From Euonymus europaeus (taxonomy: Eukaryota; Streptophyta; Magnoliopsida; Celastrales; Celastraceae): a stretch of DNA of 64,000 nt. The notes below the pieces were generated by a model. It had not been told where the DNA came from. It saw only the letters and a program-made list of their open reading frames with translations, and searched no databases. The DNA lies in contig OY756970.1 of NCBI GenBank assembly GCA_963580455.1, positions 20,708,001 through 20,772,000 of the forward strand, given 5' to 3'. Shown in pieces: positions 48,009-63,150 of this stretch. Position numbers and translations under genes: made by a program. Position 1 is the stretch's first letter. Every line of letters begins with the position of its first letter.

Positions 48009-51000
48009 TTACAGAAAGTTCCGGATGTCCAAAGACTTAACATCCACCATATGCTCATCCTTGAATTCCTCCCTGCAAATTAGAGCAAGTAATATATCAA
48101 TCCAAAAATGGGAAAATATAGCTTGCAATCAAATTTTGAAAAGGCAGGTATTTGGTGCGCCACATAATTTATATCTCAGCTGATACAGTGATTTCAATGC
48201 CAGTAATGTAAATAGCAATTACTTGCGCCTGGCCGCCTGCATCCAAGTTTCTATCTCACTAAGCAAAGAACCATGGAAGCTTGTATCTTCCAACGACAAT
48301 TTATAAATAAGTAGTTTTATCATTAATTTTTTGAGGACTTGGGAATTGAACCTCACACCTAATACAAGTGAAGAGGGGCAGGCCAAGAGCCCAAGACTAG
48401 GCAACAATAAAAGTTTCAATGACAATGTCATAATTATGTAGAGGTTGAACAATGCAGATCAATATAAATTGTCCCAACTCCCAAGCAAGAAAAACATAAT
48501 ACCTAAAAGCCGAATCTCATTCCCTTTAATATCAGGCATCTGTTAAAGAGTTTAGATGTCCAGAAACACTCACAAGTGAAAAGAGGCAGGGGCCTATTTA
48601 TCAAAAGTCAAAACGGTAAGCAAGGCCACAACGACATACCTCTTTTTCTGGGTTTCCATGGCCTCAAGAGCATCCTTCTTCAGCTCCTCCAATTGTGCTT
48701 TGGCAATTTTATGTTCCAACTGTTCTTCATATTTTGGCAAATCCTCCTTCCGAATACCAAGCCTAGTAACAAAAAACAGCCGAGACAATGAAAAGCTCAA
48801 GGTAATGATCCACGGGGAAAAACTTTTCCACAAACAAGCTACTCCCAGACAAGCAGACAGATAATAGCAGTAAATAAGCAAACGAGATGTCAAATTCGAT
48901 CCAATACCAAGACGAGGATATCTATTATCATAATACATTACTTGGAGATGACAGAGGCTTTTCTTTCACCTCCATAACTGTAAGGTCAAAGTAAAAAAGA
49001 TTACCCTGAATAATTGATCTTTCAATTTTCAGAATACCAAATGTCAAATCAATTTCTACCATTAGCCTAACAATTTTAGGCCACCTTCATTAATTTAATT
49101 TTAACCTGTCAATTATAAGATCTACTGTGCATTTGATTCTCCCCAAACCCAGCTCTAAAGGAAGCTTCATGTACTGGGATGCCATTAAATGAATACAACA
49201 TGCAAAATATGTGCAATTTCAATTCATTTTTATATTGTTATTCACCATCTTTGAATTCATTTTTATAATCTTATTAATCATCAAGTGCATTCACAGAGAG
49301 TAATCCTATCTAATATCCTACTAATTAGTTGATACTATATGCTCTCAACAGGTAAAAGATATTAGATATTGTATAAGGGTTCTCTTGCAACACATAGCTA
49401 ATAATAATATCATCCCAGAAGAACCTCTTAGGCCTCCACGTTAATGTTCTAATTCTCCAAGAATTAAATTTCCAATGAATACATTTGTGATCAAACCATC
49501 ACAATCACTGACAATCTATGAACACACAGAATAACCTTTTCAGACAGGACCAAAAAGAATGACTGTACAATTTGCCCAAATCCAGAGAGCCTTTTCCCAG
49601 CTTACTTGGGTATCATGAAGGGGTATGATCATATGTTCAATAACTTAAGCTCGCCAAGCTTGAGCAACCCTGACCACTGTTTATGTAAGAACTGTAGCAA
49701 TCAAATAAATAATTGAGATCTTATGAAAATGCTTACTTCTGATTTATCTTATCAAATTCCGACATAAGAAGGGACATTGCTTTCTTATCATTCCTCATGA
49801 GAGGTTTCTTTATTTCATTCTCAACCTTCTCCAATGCATCAAACATCATAGCTTCAGCTCCAAGTTCATCAGTGAGCCCTCTCCTGCCAGAACCAAAAAG
49901 GGAGGGAAAAAAAAAGAGAACAAAATTTAAGCACAAAAACAAATTGGGCCAAAATATATGACGAGTGTAACATGACAAGATGCAAAAGAAAGGGCTCAAC
50001 GTTCACTAACGGTAAAGGAAGCATGCACAATAAATCAGACTCAAACATCAATAGTAGAAAATCTGTATATTCCTGTCAAAGGACCTATTGAAAGGGACAT
50101 TCACATCAATTACAGCCTATTGAAAAAGGGACAACCATGACTGAATATATGACAACATACCAAACATAAATGAGAGAACAGTATAGTACATACTTGATAC
50201 GTATTTCCTTCAGTGTCAATAAATATGTTCGGGCATCAAGAATTCCTTCTGTTCGAGTTTCGATAGTGTACTTAATTCTTTGAGATTCTGAGAACAAGTC
50301 TGCCCTGCAATAGGCACAAAGCATGATAGAAAATCAACAATTCATGCAATCAAACACAGGCAGCATTGAATGCAGCATAGAGAATTCTGTAGAAGTTACA
50401 GCTCCCAAAAAAAGACACCATCATACAAGATAAACTAGCAGAAGTCAAAGGTATACAAAAAATCCTACGAGAATGCCTAACATTCACAACTAAAGGTTTG
50501 TACCTCTTTGTCCTTCAGTTCTAAGGAGACACAACTAATAAAGTCCAATGACAAAAGGTGTGAGATGCAACTTCTCACACATAACGTCATTCTGCAGTTG
50601 GCAGCTAGTTCAAGGAAACTCAAAGGGTTCAACAAGTTAGATAATAGATACAGGTCACAGCTCCATCCAAAATTCAAAGAAATAAGCAAAATGATCACAT
50701 AGCAGCCAAGAACAAATAAGGAGAAAACTATGAATGCAGAATGCGAGCTTGAAAACTGCCAATACGTTCAATCTTACTTTGGCATTTATCTGTAGTTTAA
50801 AATCAGGTGAAGATATGTAATATCAGCTATATTCTTTAGTTTAGCAAGTTAGATCTTAGACAAGTCTTATCAACTTACTGAAGGGTAAGAATAGACTATT
50901 GATCTCAGTTCAAATATAACTACAGGACCAATTCTACAATACATGACACATCATGTGCATCAAAGAGGCTACATACAACATTTCATGGAAGGCAAAATAA

Positions 51001-53057
51001 AAGAACATCTACTAAACTTGAGGCTTATTACAATCACATCAAGGACCCCTTCCCCTCCAACTTAAATGCCATAAATGTATTAGCCATGCAACACAACAGT
51101 ATACCAATCACAAAGCCTATAAACAGCATATGATTAGCTACAAAGTATACGATATGTTTCCCGGACCAGTGTGAGATACCGGCAAGAAACCAAGCATCGA
51201 GTTCACCAGCTCTTATACGGTTCTCCATTCTTTTGGATGGTCCAACATGACTAATCTACCAATGTCTCAATTGCTGAATTGGGGATAAGTGAAGTGTCAA
51301 AGCAACTCAGCATGTGCTAAATATTGTGATGCGCGATTCAAATCTCAGTTAATACTAAATCATTATGACCAATAAATGGCATAAATATGTACTTTATAAG
51401 TATTCTTAATTGATTGTATCACCATCTTTCGTGCCATATAAGAAGGGGAAGGGGAAACAACCGAGCCAAGAACGCAAAAAGATACTAAATAGAAAGGTGA
51501 TAGATGTGAGAAAAAATCAGTTGAGAACTTACTTCTCTCTAACAGTCTTCATGACCTTAGCATATTGAGATACTGCAGCTGGATCATCAGGATCTATGGT
51601 GATCTTCTCCTTCCGGAGTACACCCATAGCCGTCTCAAATTTCTTCTTAACCTCCAAAAAGATGTTCTTCAACATTTCTTTTAGAGTCAGAGAGAAACTT
51701 ATCAGTAAATTACCAAGCAATTAACTGAATATTCATTGAAAGCCAAAGAGCATATGAAACGTAATGAAATACTCCTATAAAAAGCACACAACATAATTAT
51801 TCGGAAAAAAGAAAGAAAAAAGAAAATGTCAACCAGATATATTCAACCCTTTTCACAGACTTAATAAATCAAATCAGGTATCTCTATGCTTGGCATTCAG
51901 CCAAATTTTCCATCCACGTGTAACTCTCTCAGAGAATGCACACAAGTGCAGCACCTGCACATCCCATTCGAATGGCTACACAGACATTCCACAAAGCAAA
52001 GTAACAGTTTGAATTGCCAACAAAACACAAAGATGCAACAGACAGTCTAGTTTTCATGAAAAATACTAAAACATCTACATATCCACTAACCATCTCCCTT
52101 GAGAACAGGACGAGAAGCTTCCTTGGCAAAGTAACGAACTGGAATAGCACATTGCTGCTGGGAGAAGACTTGACTGCCATACAACTGAACAGAGGGAAAG
52201 GAAAAGAATTAGAAGCATCGTCCAACAAAATACTATCCAATGCTTCTAGAGGGCAGCCAAGATCAATGTTTATTTAAGGTCTTCATATGACTGAAAACTA
52301 ATCCTGTGTATCAACAGCCTCTAACTGCAGCCTAAGCATCATCCCCATTCTATTTTCTTGTGCAACTTATCATTTCTGACTCATATAGCAGAACATCTTT
52401 TGACCTGTAATTCGTAATTAAGAAAACTTGTTTCAGGTTTACACTGCAAACAATATACTGGTCACAATGTACACTCTGTTACATTCTTTACTATATTATT
52501 AGGTTGGTTAACAGTATTTAGCAATTAAGTAATCGCATTCACGATGATGTCATTCTCAATTCTTTTGCTAAATGTTCCCAGTAGCAAAAAATGCATCCAT
52601 CAAAATCCTGATTTTTTACATTTAGCCATTGCACCTTATCAACCTCACACAAACTCTGTCTGTACAAGCATTTTCACTCATTCTAAATGAAATTCACTCT
52701 GATCACTCCACTTTAACAAATCTCCAAGAAAGATAACTCCTCTCAACTTATGAATATAACCGCTTTTGTGTGCATGAATCCCACAACTAAAACAATGTGC
52801 AAATTCCTTTTTGTTTAAGCACATTCGTATACAATTATCGTTTTCGATCACCTAAAAATCAGGAACCAACGGGGAACCTAAATGCACTTGTCAGATACTG
52901 ATAAGAAACGATTATAATAAAACGACGACAACATTTGCGATTTCCATACGAAGGAAAATAGAAATTAGAGATGTTCTTCGCAGGCGATGATAGCTGGATC
53001 TGTGAGAGCATGAATTACCTGTCTGGATTTGGATAAGAGACGATAAGAGAATGCCAT
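48009..53057 (-). CDS. MGP1: Mitochondrial ATP synthase 24 kDa subunit (plant-specific)
   Basis: Plant-specific component of mitochondrial F1Fo ATP synthase; the Arabidopsis gene (At2g21870, MGP1, from memory) is needed for pollen function. Seven exons: 53019-53057, 52091-52184, 51533-51677, 50194-50304, 49737-49883, 48640-48762, 48009-48072; 723 nt, 240 residues, equal to the Arabidopsis length, phases closing. The N-terminus MAFSYRLLSKSRQLYGSQVF is Arg/Ser-rich and lacks acids, a clear mitochondrial presequence, with cleavage likely near RYFAKE. Conserved blocks are KEKITIDPDDPAAVSQYAKV, SESQRIKYTIETRTEGI, RGLTDELGAEAMMF and RKEDLPKYEEQLEHKIAKAQ. The C-terminus is DVKSLDIRNFL. The first coding exon is only 13 codons, and the long introns (up to 1.2 kb) hold no other feature I can name. 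Confidence 0.95.
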
Positions 53058-53110
53058 GGTCAATATCTCCTAGTTTTCTACTTCTCTTTTCAGCACTTTG
53101 TTCTCAATTT

Positions 53111-53118
53111 TTAGGGTT
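53111..53118 (-). promoter_or_regulatory. Telo-box upstream of ATP synthase subunit
   Basis: AACCCTAA on the minus strand, about 55 bp before the ATG at 53057, the usual place for this motif in housekeeping genes. Confidence 0.4.
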
Positions 53119-54543
53119 CGATGAATCTATCGAAGACTGAGCAGTGGGAGGGTTTGAGTGCCTTTGATAGTTCAAGCCTTCAAGGTGATCCGGTGTTCCA
53201 GTAGTTTTATCGACCGTTCGATCTTCGTAGAAGTAAAATTGAAATCAGCGGCTGCGAATTTTTCGTTTCTTACAAAAATAAATAGTGTCATTATTTCCTT
53301 AGAAGAGAAAAATATAAATATTTTTATTTCTCGCTCATTGCAAATACTTTAAGAATTTTTTCCTTGCATTATATTCAGAGCTTATTCCACACCAAACAAA
53401 CCTCGTATCAATATCAATAAAATTGAAAATTAAGGTATTTTTCTTCTCTCTAAAAAGCTCGAAGTGGAGATTAGATAATTTTAGGTATACTTTGATTTGT
53501 AAAATAATTTGAGTGAAAATGAGAATATGAATGAGACTAAGAATGAGATTTTGACTCACATTTTATATACATCAAAAATATTTTGGGAATAAGAATGAAA
53601 TATGTGTTTTGTCCATTTTACCATTTATTAATAATATATGCAGTGTCATCTTGCCCTTTCTAAAAAATATTTTTTTTACTTATTACATTATTATTTTATA
53701 TGCTTAAAAATTTGAAGAAAAAAAAATCAAAAACATTGAGACATTTTAGTCGTTTAAGGAAAATACCAAATATCCCTAAACTATTACATCCATAAGGTAC
53801 ATAACACTTACATTTTCATAATTTTGAATTTCAAATCTCATTTCTGCCACCAAAACTTGTAATTTGTGATTGTACCACATGTGATTATCTATGTTATGAA
53901 CACTTATCGTTATGTACAATTAATACTACTGGTCATTTAATATTATATTCCGTGTAAAATGAAGAATTCTCACCAAATTTAGATAGAATAAAAATAACAC
54001 TAAATAATGAAATGACTCCGTCCCTATTTTCCTCTTTTTTTCTCTCTATTTCTCAAACCAAAGGATACCTTAATATTTTTTTCTGTTACTAATGGATTCG
54101 GATACTTATCTTAAACTTGAGTTTGTAATTTTCTCGACCACATACGTAGCACTTACGTGAGAAAGAATTATTGGAGCTTAAGCCCTTTTAAAAAAGACTG
54201 AATATTCAATAACTCATCTGACAAAAAAAAAACCCAAAGTAGAGTAATTAGGGTTATAGGCAAATCAATGCACCTACATCATATAAATTAAGAATTAAAG
54301 AGCAAATCTCTCCCCCAAAGCAACGACAGAAGATATCAACAATTACCTTCCATTAATCCCTCCCACACTTGATTCCGTAGACGTACAAAAAGGAGAGGAA
54401 AAACAGCCAAAACTGTCAAAATGAGGGCTGGCTACAGGTTATTCCAGACTCAAAATTGCCCAAATCTAATCCAGCAAGCAACAATATCATCATTGTTAGT
54501 CTGTTGTATCACTCATTCAAAATATAAAGATCTTAACAAGCAC
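53119..54543. other. Intergenic, between ATP synthase promoter and NAT10 3' end
   Basis: AT-rich; 53490-53580 has a run of GAATGAGA-type words. No gene or bounded element recognised. Confidence 0.4.
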
Positions 54544-57500
54544 CTATGCATAACTGTCTCTTTTCTTTTTGTTCGACTTCGAGCTACGCTCATCTTTGCT
54601 CCTCTTTTTCCCACTCTTATGACCCTCTTTCTGCTTGTCATGTTTATCTTGTTTTTGTTTGTTGGATTTTACACTGACCAGACCTCCGGAAGGTATCTTT
54701 CGACCATTTTGCAAAGCATTCTCAAAATCAGCTTCTCTGTCAACAATGGCATATTGTGGGAGAAAATCCGGATTTAACGAACCCTCTGTCATGGGTTTCA
54801 TGAAATCCTAAAACCAGTTTGGGTGAGCTCAGCAGCATTGAAAAAAAGAAATAGTCAATAATTGAAATGCAAAAAAGGTCCAAGATAAGGGGCACACCTC
54901 AGCTTGTTTTGCACCTTCATTGAGATTCTCCGCCAAAGAGATGCTGTGAGGTTCCAGCACTCTCTGCATCCAAGATTAAGCCATATATATTTATTTGATA
55001 TTGTGAGGGAGGTTTCAGATATATCCAAGCTAGATCATATTGAAAGCAATACTTATCCTTATTTTACATTCAAGCTAAATATAATATAATCAACCATCGG
55101 CCCATATGTTCATATTCGATACTGATACTAATTCCAATGGTTGATGGCCATAATTGGATATTTCCACCGGGAAATCCTAACATGACCATGATATGTGGTT
55201 ACAAGTTTTGCGAAAGTCACTGCTTATTGAAGCCCCCATCCTACAAGATGCACTTTAATACACACATGTTTTTGGACATGTATTTAAGATATTTTTGGAC
55301 ATGTTTCTGAACAAAAGCCTACATTTGGAAATAGGTTGGGGATCACTATTGAACTTACTTCTCTTATCCGAGGAAGAGTAGAACCAATCTCCTGGGATGC
55401 AATTTCATCTAGATACGTACATAACTTCTTCATAATCTTCATAATGTAAGCTAAAATTTGAGATCTTTCTAGATTCATCTGTCCCTGTAAAATAAAAATT
55501 TAACATGAGAAAGGCTCTTGATTGTCTCGAAAAAAAAAAAGAAAAAAAAGAGAGTAGATCAACAAACAGAGCCGGTCACCAATACTGGTGGACATCAGAA
55601 AGGACAAGCATCTACTTGCCCTCACAAAAAAATGTGGAACTTAAGCAATAAAAAGAGTTGTATATGGTACACAAAAATGTTTAAGAATGGACTGGATTTC
55701 ATGCGTGTGCTTCCCTGTGTTTATAGAGAGACTGGGAGAGGTAGGACTATCCACAAAAACTTTCGACATACCTCAATATAAGTGATGTTTTGTCGCTGCA
55801 AACCAATAAAGAGTAAAACTGAAGCATGAATATATGAAAGTTTAACTGGAAGCTTCCCTCCAAAATATAGACGTGCGAGAATGGGAGCAAGGTCAGCTAT
55901 CTGAAATAACAGACACAAATTAAGGATTCCGTTAAAACAAAAATCATGGCAAATACTAGCATCTTGTTAACTTTAAAGTTTGTAAAGTGAAAATAAATGC
56001 AGTGCAACTTATGCTCTTTTGTTTTAAGGAAAATCAATCTCTCATGGAACTAGAGTCAGAACTCTGTCTCTAATGTCGACCTAATTTGAAGCAGTTCTCG
56101 GGATCCTCACTGGTAGAACCTTGATTTGTGGTGCGCGTGAAATCAACCAAAAAACAAATCAAGTAGACCGTCACGAGAGAGAGTATGGCAAAGTGCCAAA
56201 GTGTGTGAGCTAGAGGAATGGAAAACAAATCCCGTCTTTAAAATAGGATGTTGTTTTCCTTACTTAGGATTCTTTTTCTTCTCATTTTTTGTTTCTTTTT
56301 AATTGACTTTTCCTATTTTCTTGTTATCAAACACTGGAAAATATAAAAATGTTTTCCTAGAGGTGTATTTTTCTCTAAACAATACGGAGCATAAAGAGCC
56401 TTGATAAAGGTCATTGGCACTAGTTTGAACAACAACAAAATACAGACCACCACTCAGTTCAAATTGTCACATTTAAAAATATGGCCCAAAATGCATGGAT
56501 TTTCAATCATAGCCAGCACTTGCAAAACTCACCATCAGATGATCAGCAAGATTATCAGCGTAAGCTTTCAGCCGTTCCATATCATATGGTGATATATCAT
56601 CAATAAGTGATTTAAAAAATCCATCTGAGTTAGGCATCACATGTTCTGCCTCTGTGAAATCAATCTTAGGTTCCAGGATGCTGAAACATTAAGAAAGGCA
56701 TGAGTACATAATGGTAATAGTTATTTGTAAACCGATTCTTTCAATACTAACCTCATAGCAAGCTTATAATCCATTGAACGAAAATTAAAATCCAGAAGTC
56801 TCATAAATCTTTTCTTGAAGTCTGAGATGATTAACAAATCAAGCTGAAGAAGTGAAAACAGAAGGGAAAGGAAAAGCACTCATTAGTATCGACTCACCTT
56901 CATAAAATGGACCAAAAAATCCCCATTCGTCTGATCCACTGACCGCGACATCATCATTGTTCAATGATCTCAGCAACATACATGTGTGCTCCCCTGTAAC
57001 AGTATTCTAATTGAATATAAGGAAAAAAAACATTAATCAAAATAACTCTTCAAAGCACATCAAATTATTCATTTTATAAAATAGAGGTAACAAGTAACAA
57101 CATAAGACAATGAAAGAAAAGAAGGCATCTTAACTGGATTTGGGGCAATGTAGAATGGAGCAAACTTATGTCTCCTCCAAAAACGAAAAAGGTCCAAGGT
57201 GAGCCCAAAGGATACACCAATATAATGGAGCCTCTCTGGCCGTCGTTCACGAAGATGTACCAGCAAAGAGGGAAGGTCTGTTCTTGGTTTAATATTTTCT
57301 TCCAGCAATGAAACCTGAAAACAGTATGTCTCAAAGAAATCAATTATTCAAAATCTTTCAAAAAGTTCCAAAACATGTTGGCAGGAAAAAAAAAGAAAAA
57401 GAAAGAAGCTACGGACAGAAGATACTGTCTCATCAGGAGTATTACTTGTGATTTTTTTTACAGAGAAAAAAAAAATCCATGGTACCAGCAAGTTATGTAT

Positions 57501-60500
57501 TCAACAAGATTGCTCTAATTCAAAACATCAGATTTTTTCTTCTTTTTTGAATGGAATTAAAAAACAATTGAAAATTAAACTGAACACATAAGTGTCCGAA
57601 TCTAATCAAATTTGTAGCAGCAGTGCAACTCAGGAACTTGATATAAAATAGGTAACCCCGGGCCACACATCAGAGTCAAGAATCAGAACAAGAAACATTA
57701 AGACACTGCATTTTCACATGAACAACAGGGAGAAAAGTTAAAAGGAAAACACGCATACCCAAGGACTTGAGAAAGCATGAAATTGGGAAAAACTTAAGCA
57801 CTAATTCAAGGAAAAATGCGCACAAGGGTTAGCTTAGTTATGTAAGTGAACCTTCTCTGCAACCTCTGTAACTCCGACTAGTGGTGTCTCCGCAGCATCT
57901 TCAACATCCAATTCAGAAATTGGGCTCAATTGTCCTTCGTAGTACCTAAAGAACATAGAACCAACATGCTTCGATATCTCTTATGCTGGTGATAATAAGA
58001 GTAAGAACAACAGAAAGAACACAAAAAACTAGGCAATGTAAATGTACTACGGTATGATCATTAACACCAGAATTCTTGATAAAATATCAAGTAGGTTTTT
58101 TTATTTTATAAAGAGTGAGTAAGTTGCTCTTAGAAAGAGGGTCATTATTAAATTTAATTTCAGCAACTGTAGCCGAAACGTTAAACGCTCACACATAGAA
58201 AGTAGATTAACAGATACATATTATTTGGGATAAAGGCTTTGATGATGATGTGATGATTAGATCTCATAGCAAGTGGGAGCAGGTGAAGATATCAATGTTT
58301 GGGAGTACATTCCAATTTAAGGTATCAATTTTCTAAATTGAAAATCCAGGTTCAGAAATTGAAAATCCGTCCATCCTTGGAATCTTTTATTTTAGTCGAT
58401 ATAACTCATGTCAACACTAAAATAGTCAACACTCCTCCAGTACCATGGAAGGCTACTGTGACACGCACTAGAAAACTTGAAATAAATTGTAAGCTGGAAG
58501 TCAATAATGTACCTTGCTAAAAGTTTAACTGCAGTTGAGCCATATCCCAGCTATAACAAGCCCCAAAAAAGAAAAAATATGTGAGTCCAAAATGTTTAAC
58601 AAACATGACTATATGAGTGTAAATTAACCCTATGTTTGCACACGTTAAACAAAACCTTACATTCATAGCATTTGGATGGGTAGCAATGCGCACAATACGA
58701 GCACCAGAAAGGCTAGGGAAATCTGTGTCCCGGAATTGTTCACAAAATTTCCATGGTATTTGGTCCCCAGAGGGTCGATGGCTATTGCTCAAACTCTTAA
58801 CTGCAGATTTACGAGAAATTTGACCTTCAAGACTGACCTGCGGATAAGAAAGAAGAATTATGATAATGAACCACATATAAAAAAAAAAGGATTTTCCAAG
58901 TTTTCAAAGATTTAGTAGAACATTTGATGCAGCTTTAACGAAAGACTGGAGCATAAAAAACACACCATCGGGGATCAGAAAAACCAAAATTGCATAATTA
59001 CAACAATTGGCATAACATGTTAAAACTTCACTGCACACAACTTCAAATGTATTCAAAAATTTTAATTGGGCATAGTGATACAATATTTCATGATCAATTT
59101 AACCTGATACAAAGCTTGCATTTAAAGATATATCAACATATTCCCGAACTTGCGGCAGCTAAAACCAGATATATGAAAGTAAATCAAGATATTTATAAAA
59201 ATACACACTCAATAAGCAAGAAGGAAAGTAGGAAAAAATTTCACATTTTAGACTTGCAAAATTTTATCAGAAACAGGAGACAATGCATGGAAAACAATCA
59301 ACCATGCAGCTTCAAAATCTCTCTACAAGCTGGCATCCCCTTAGTACCCTAGTAGAATTCTTTGCCAATAAAAAAATCTCTCTAGAAGGTAGTCAGGTAC
59401 AGCTAAAGAGTTAAGATCAGATATACAAACTGTATCTCAAATAACCAAGACACAAACCTGGAGAACGCATAAGATATCCGGAAGCTGATTTTTCGACTTA
59501 TCAACAGGCCCTGCAGATTTTTTTTTACTAAGTCTATAATTTGCTACAAATAGAACATAATATCTATTTGAAGGAATGTTAATGTGCTATTAAAAACAAA
59601 AGGAATGTTAATGTACCAAGTAACACAAATAAATGGTGTGCTGGAGCATCGGCCATTAGTTGCAAGTCATTGGGTGAATTTTTGTAGTGCGAAGCAACAT
59701 ATAAGGCCATCATTCTCTGCAGACATGTACATACATATTAGCCCCTGGATGCGCAAAATAATATCACTCGGCCATTGTTCAGATTACTGAGTAATTACCT
59801 GCAAAAATAACTCACTTTCTTTGTGGAAGGAAAAAAGTGTGTCCCGGTTAACATAATATAGATCACACTCATTTGGTGGAGGCAACCTATAGCAAAGAGG
59901 TCATGAATGAAGATAAAATGGAAATTGAGCCTTAAGAAAATTCTGTATGTGAAAAAAAAACAATGCATTTGCTTCCTAATCAATTGTAAGAACTCAATTC
60001 TTAACCTGTTGATATTAGGTATGCTCTTTGCAACATCCAAGCAAAGTAAGGCATTAAGCCAGGATTCTATTGGATCACCTGAACCATATCTAATAGATTC
60101 GTTCAGCTCTATCTTTTTAAAAAGACGACCTGTATCCAAACAAAACTGGCAACTCAGAATTTTTCATACAGACAAACAGGAGAAAAAAGGCATCAAAAAC
60201 AGAACTCAATGCAAGATCCAATTATGACAAAATCAGTATTCGTGAATCGTGACAAAGTAAGAAAGAGGTCAAATGCAAGTCTTGAAGCAATAAGAATAGA
60301 ATAATCTTAAGATTATATTACAATTATTATATTCAGTCAGACATACCATGCAAGTCTCGATGAGATGTTTAAGTTTTTTTTTTAACCAAAACAAACAATG
60401 CAGATAATAATTTCCATCTTCAGATGTTCAGATGCTAAATGGACAAGTACAATTTAAAACTCTACAAACTGGTTAAAAAAAAAGACCAATAAACCCCATA

Positions 60501-63150
60501 AATCAGCTATCTTCACCCTAAAGTGCCTCCGCTGACAGAGGGTTTGCGTAAAAAACACTGGCATCAAACTAGTAAGCTGACTGAGACTGAAGCGTACCAG
60601 AAAGAGAGCCCTCTGTTTTACTAGAAGGCATGTGGTTTTTCTCCTCCAATTCCTGCAGAAGTTTCAGTGATAAAGACCGGCCAGTACCTTCATATCTTTT
60701 GGGGATATACAACAAAAGGAGGAAAAGTAAAAGGATATATCAGATATTCGATTGGACATAATAATACACCTTGTGAATTGGAAGGCTGAATCAGTATGTT
60801 TTCAGTCCAGCATAAATTAATATTATGGAAAAGAGATAGCCAATTGGAAACGAGGCTTTACAACTGTTTTTGCATGTATCAATGCCTTTAGAAAACCAAT
60901 ACATGAAAATATAAATTTCAACAGTCATACCCGTTCACAGTGGACGAAAGGAAAACCAGATAAGGACCAAGCAATGACTTAACAACTGGCAGCGGGATAG
61001 CAGCTGCTTCGTCAATAACCAGTAGCTCTACCTGGGATAGCTTCTCGTGCTTGTGAGGCTCTATATACTGTGGATACACAACATTAAGGCATAAGTAACA
61101 CTAATCAACGAACGGTGTGAAAAATTATACACAGTACTAAGGGAGATGTCATTTTAAATGAAACATCATGTAAATTCTTTAACCTGTATAGTTTGCCTGT
61201 GTTGCTTGTAAATATTGATGCAAACAGTTGCTTTCTTAAACTCAGGATTCACACTTTTCGCCACATCATAATCTAGATGTTCCTGCGCAAAAATGCTCCA
61301 GTCATAACCAACCACAGCCAATATTTGTGCACTTCAAGAAATTCCATTGAAATTTAAAAGTGCAGTTCAAAGACAGAACAAGCAATTCTCCTGTTCCTCC
61401 AACATATATTCTGCATTTTACTGGATACTCCAGTTCAAGGATCCACAAATTTGACATTTCCAAGAAGCTTACATATGCAACAACTTGAACAGTAATAATG
61501 TCCAAACATCCATGGCTGAATGACATACATCAAATATGCTCATTAGTGGTTTTCAACTTTTCATAACGCCCAATAATGACAAGACAGCAAATCTGCCTAA
61601 ACCCAACAAACAGCAATGAAGGTCTCCGGTATGTTGAATTCACAATAAATTGTATCTACAAAAAGAAAGGTCAATATGTGTCCAAGCCTATGAATGTAAA
61701 GTTCTTCAATACAACATTCACTCCTAAAATATGCATAATTAACAAACAATTGTTTATGTCGGTGTAACAACCACAAACATATTCAAGTGAAAATTTTCTG
61801 TTTGATAAACAACAGGCAAACAGGTAGAAAAAATTTATTTGTTCAAGCTATATATTCAATACTCTGTAGATATTGCTCAGATAAAATGAATGAAAGCCAT
61901 GCAGTGAAATGGTTATGAAACCTGTTAAAAGAATTCTACGGACTGAAATTAAATTTTTTAAGAGAACACATCAACAACCCATAAATATTTTGAGATAAAT
62001 AAACAAAATTGGAACACGAATAAAACCTGTTATCAAGAAAATTGCTGACATCAGAATAGGTGAGAAAATATGACAGCCAGCCAAAGGGAGAGAGAATAAA
62101 TGTACCTTGTAGTCTAGTGCATCAAAACCCTTGCACACAAAATCAAACAAAGTTCTTAAGTTTTCAGGGCTAGGCGCAGTAACAAAGATATTCGAGTACC
62201 TAACAAGATAAATTCATCTTTTTAGAACCAACTAAGAGTCAATGAGAAAAATAACCGATAATAGACAACAGCTAAGAATAAAGTTGAGATATTCAAGGCA
62301 TATTACCCAGCAGCAACAGCCCCAGCCACTGCTAAACCAAGCGCAGCTGATTTCCCCCGACCACGAGCAGCAAGCAACGCAAATGTACTACATAATGTCC
62401 TATCCAAGATTGCATCAAGAAATGTAATGACGGCTTTTCCCTGTTAATTATGATTACGTGATCCACCCACAGACAACCAAACTAATGAGAAAATTAGCTA
62501 CCACAAGATAGAGAACTGATCAAACAAGATAATTATCAAGCACGGTTCACCTGATCTAATGTACAACACTTTTTTATCAAAGGACCAACAGGGAAATCAT
62601 CATTTAGTTCTTCTTTCAGGTTTTTCAGGTCCCGTTGTGTTTCCGAAAGTCCTTCAGAGTCCTTCATCAATAATACACGATAAAGAAAGGTTATACAAAG
62701 CATTAATCCTTTATCCACTACTCATTATGAAACAACCATTGCTATGGAAACAAAACAACAAATGACTTTGTCTGGTATAAACAAGATCTTTGATCCAGTG
62801 ATAGCCTACTCTTCAGGACTCGAAACAGGGCAAGGATACAATCCCATCTCACGCTAATAATAATAAATATGAGTCATCAAAAGAAGAAGAAAAAAATGAT
62901 AGACTGAAATGACAGCAGATTGCTCCACAGATTTTCATCACAGCCCATAACAGAGTTAGAGAAGCTAATAAATTACCTCTATAACTGGAACATGAGTTAT
63001 TGATCTTAAATGAGATGAGATTGGTAAAATATTCAGCTCATCATCCATAACTACACAGGCTTTGCAGGATGCAATGGACAATAAGAAACGCTCATTGAAG
63101 CGCCCAGCAGCCTCGGAATGGGATTCTGTGCGGAACCTGTCATGAACATC
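54544..63150 (-). CDS. NAT10: RNA cytidine acetyltransferase (NAT10/KRE33), N-terminus outside window
   Basis: Nucleolar enzyme that makes N4-acetylcytidine in 18S rRNA and tRNA using ATP and acetyl-CoA (family knowledge). Twenty-two exons in the window, from 62977-63150 (DVHDRFRTESHSEAAGRFNE) to 54544-54807, give 2613 nt with every phase closing; about 160 N-terminal residues are missing. Exons between: 62551-62661, 62307-62440, 62106-62199, 61184-61282, 60931-61067, 60598-60695, 60006-60129, 59799-59886, 59617-59716, 59458-59510, 58661-58837, 58513-58550, 57852-57945, 57135-57314, 56898-57006, 56752-56821, 56533-56680, 55772-55900, 55359-55484, 54898-54963. Walker A AARGRGKSAA sits near 62348-62370, and the Walker B-like VIDEAAAIPLP is in 60931-61067. 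The GNAT acetyl-CoA motif LGYGSTAV starts the 58513-58550 exon. The C-terminal tail is the usual Lys-rich nucleolar tail. It is intact as far as seen. Confidence 0.95.

Noticed and set aside
48290..48440. GGGAATTGAACCTCACACC, similar to a pol III B box, as a possible tRNA-derived SINE
   Set aside because: No matching A box, no tail and no target duplication.
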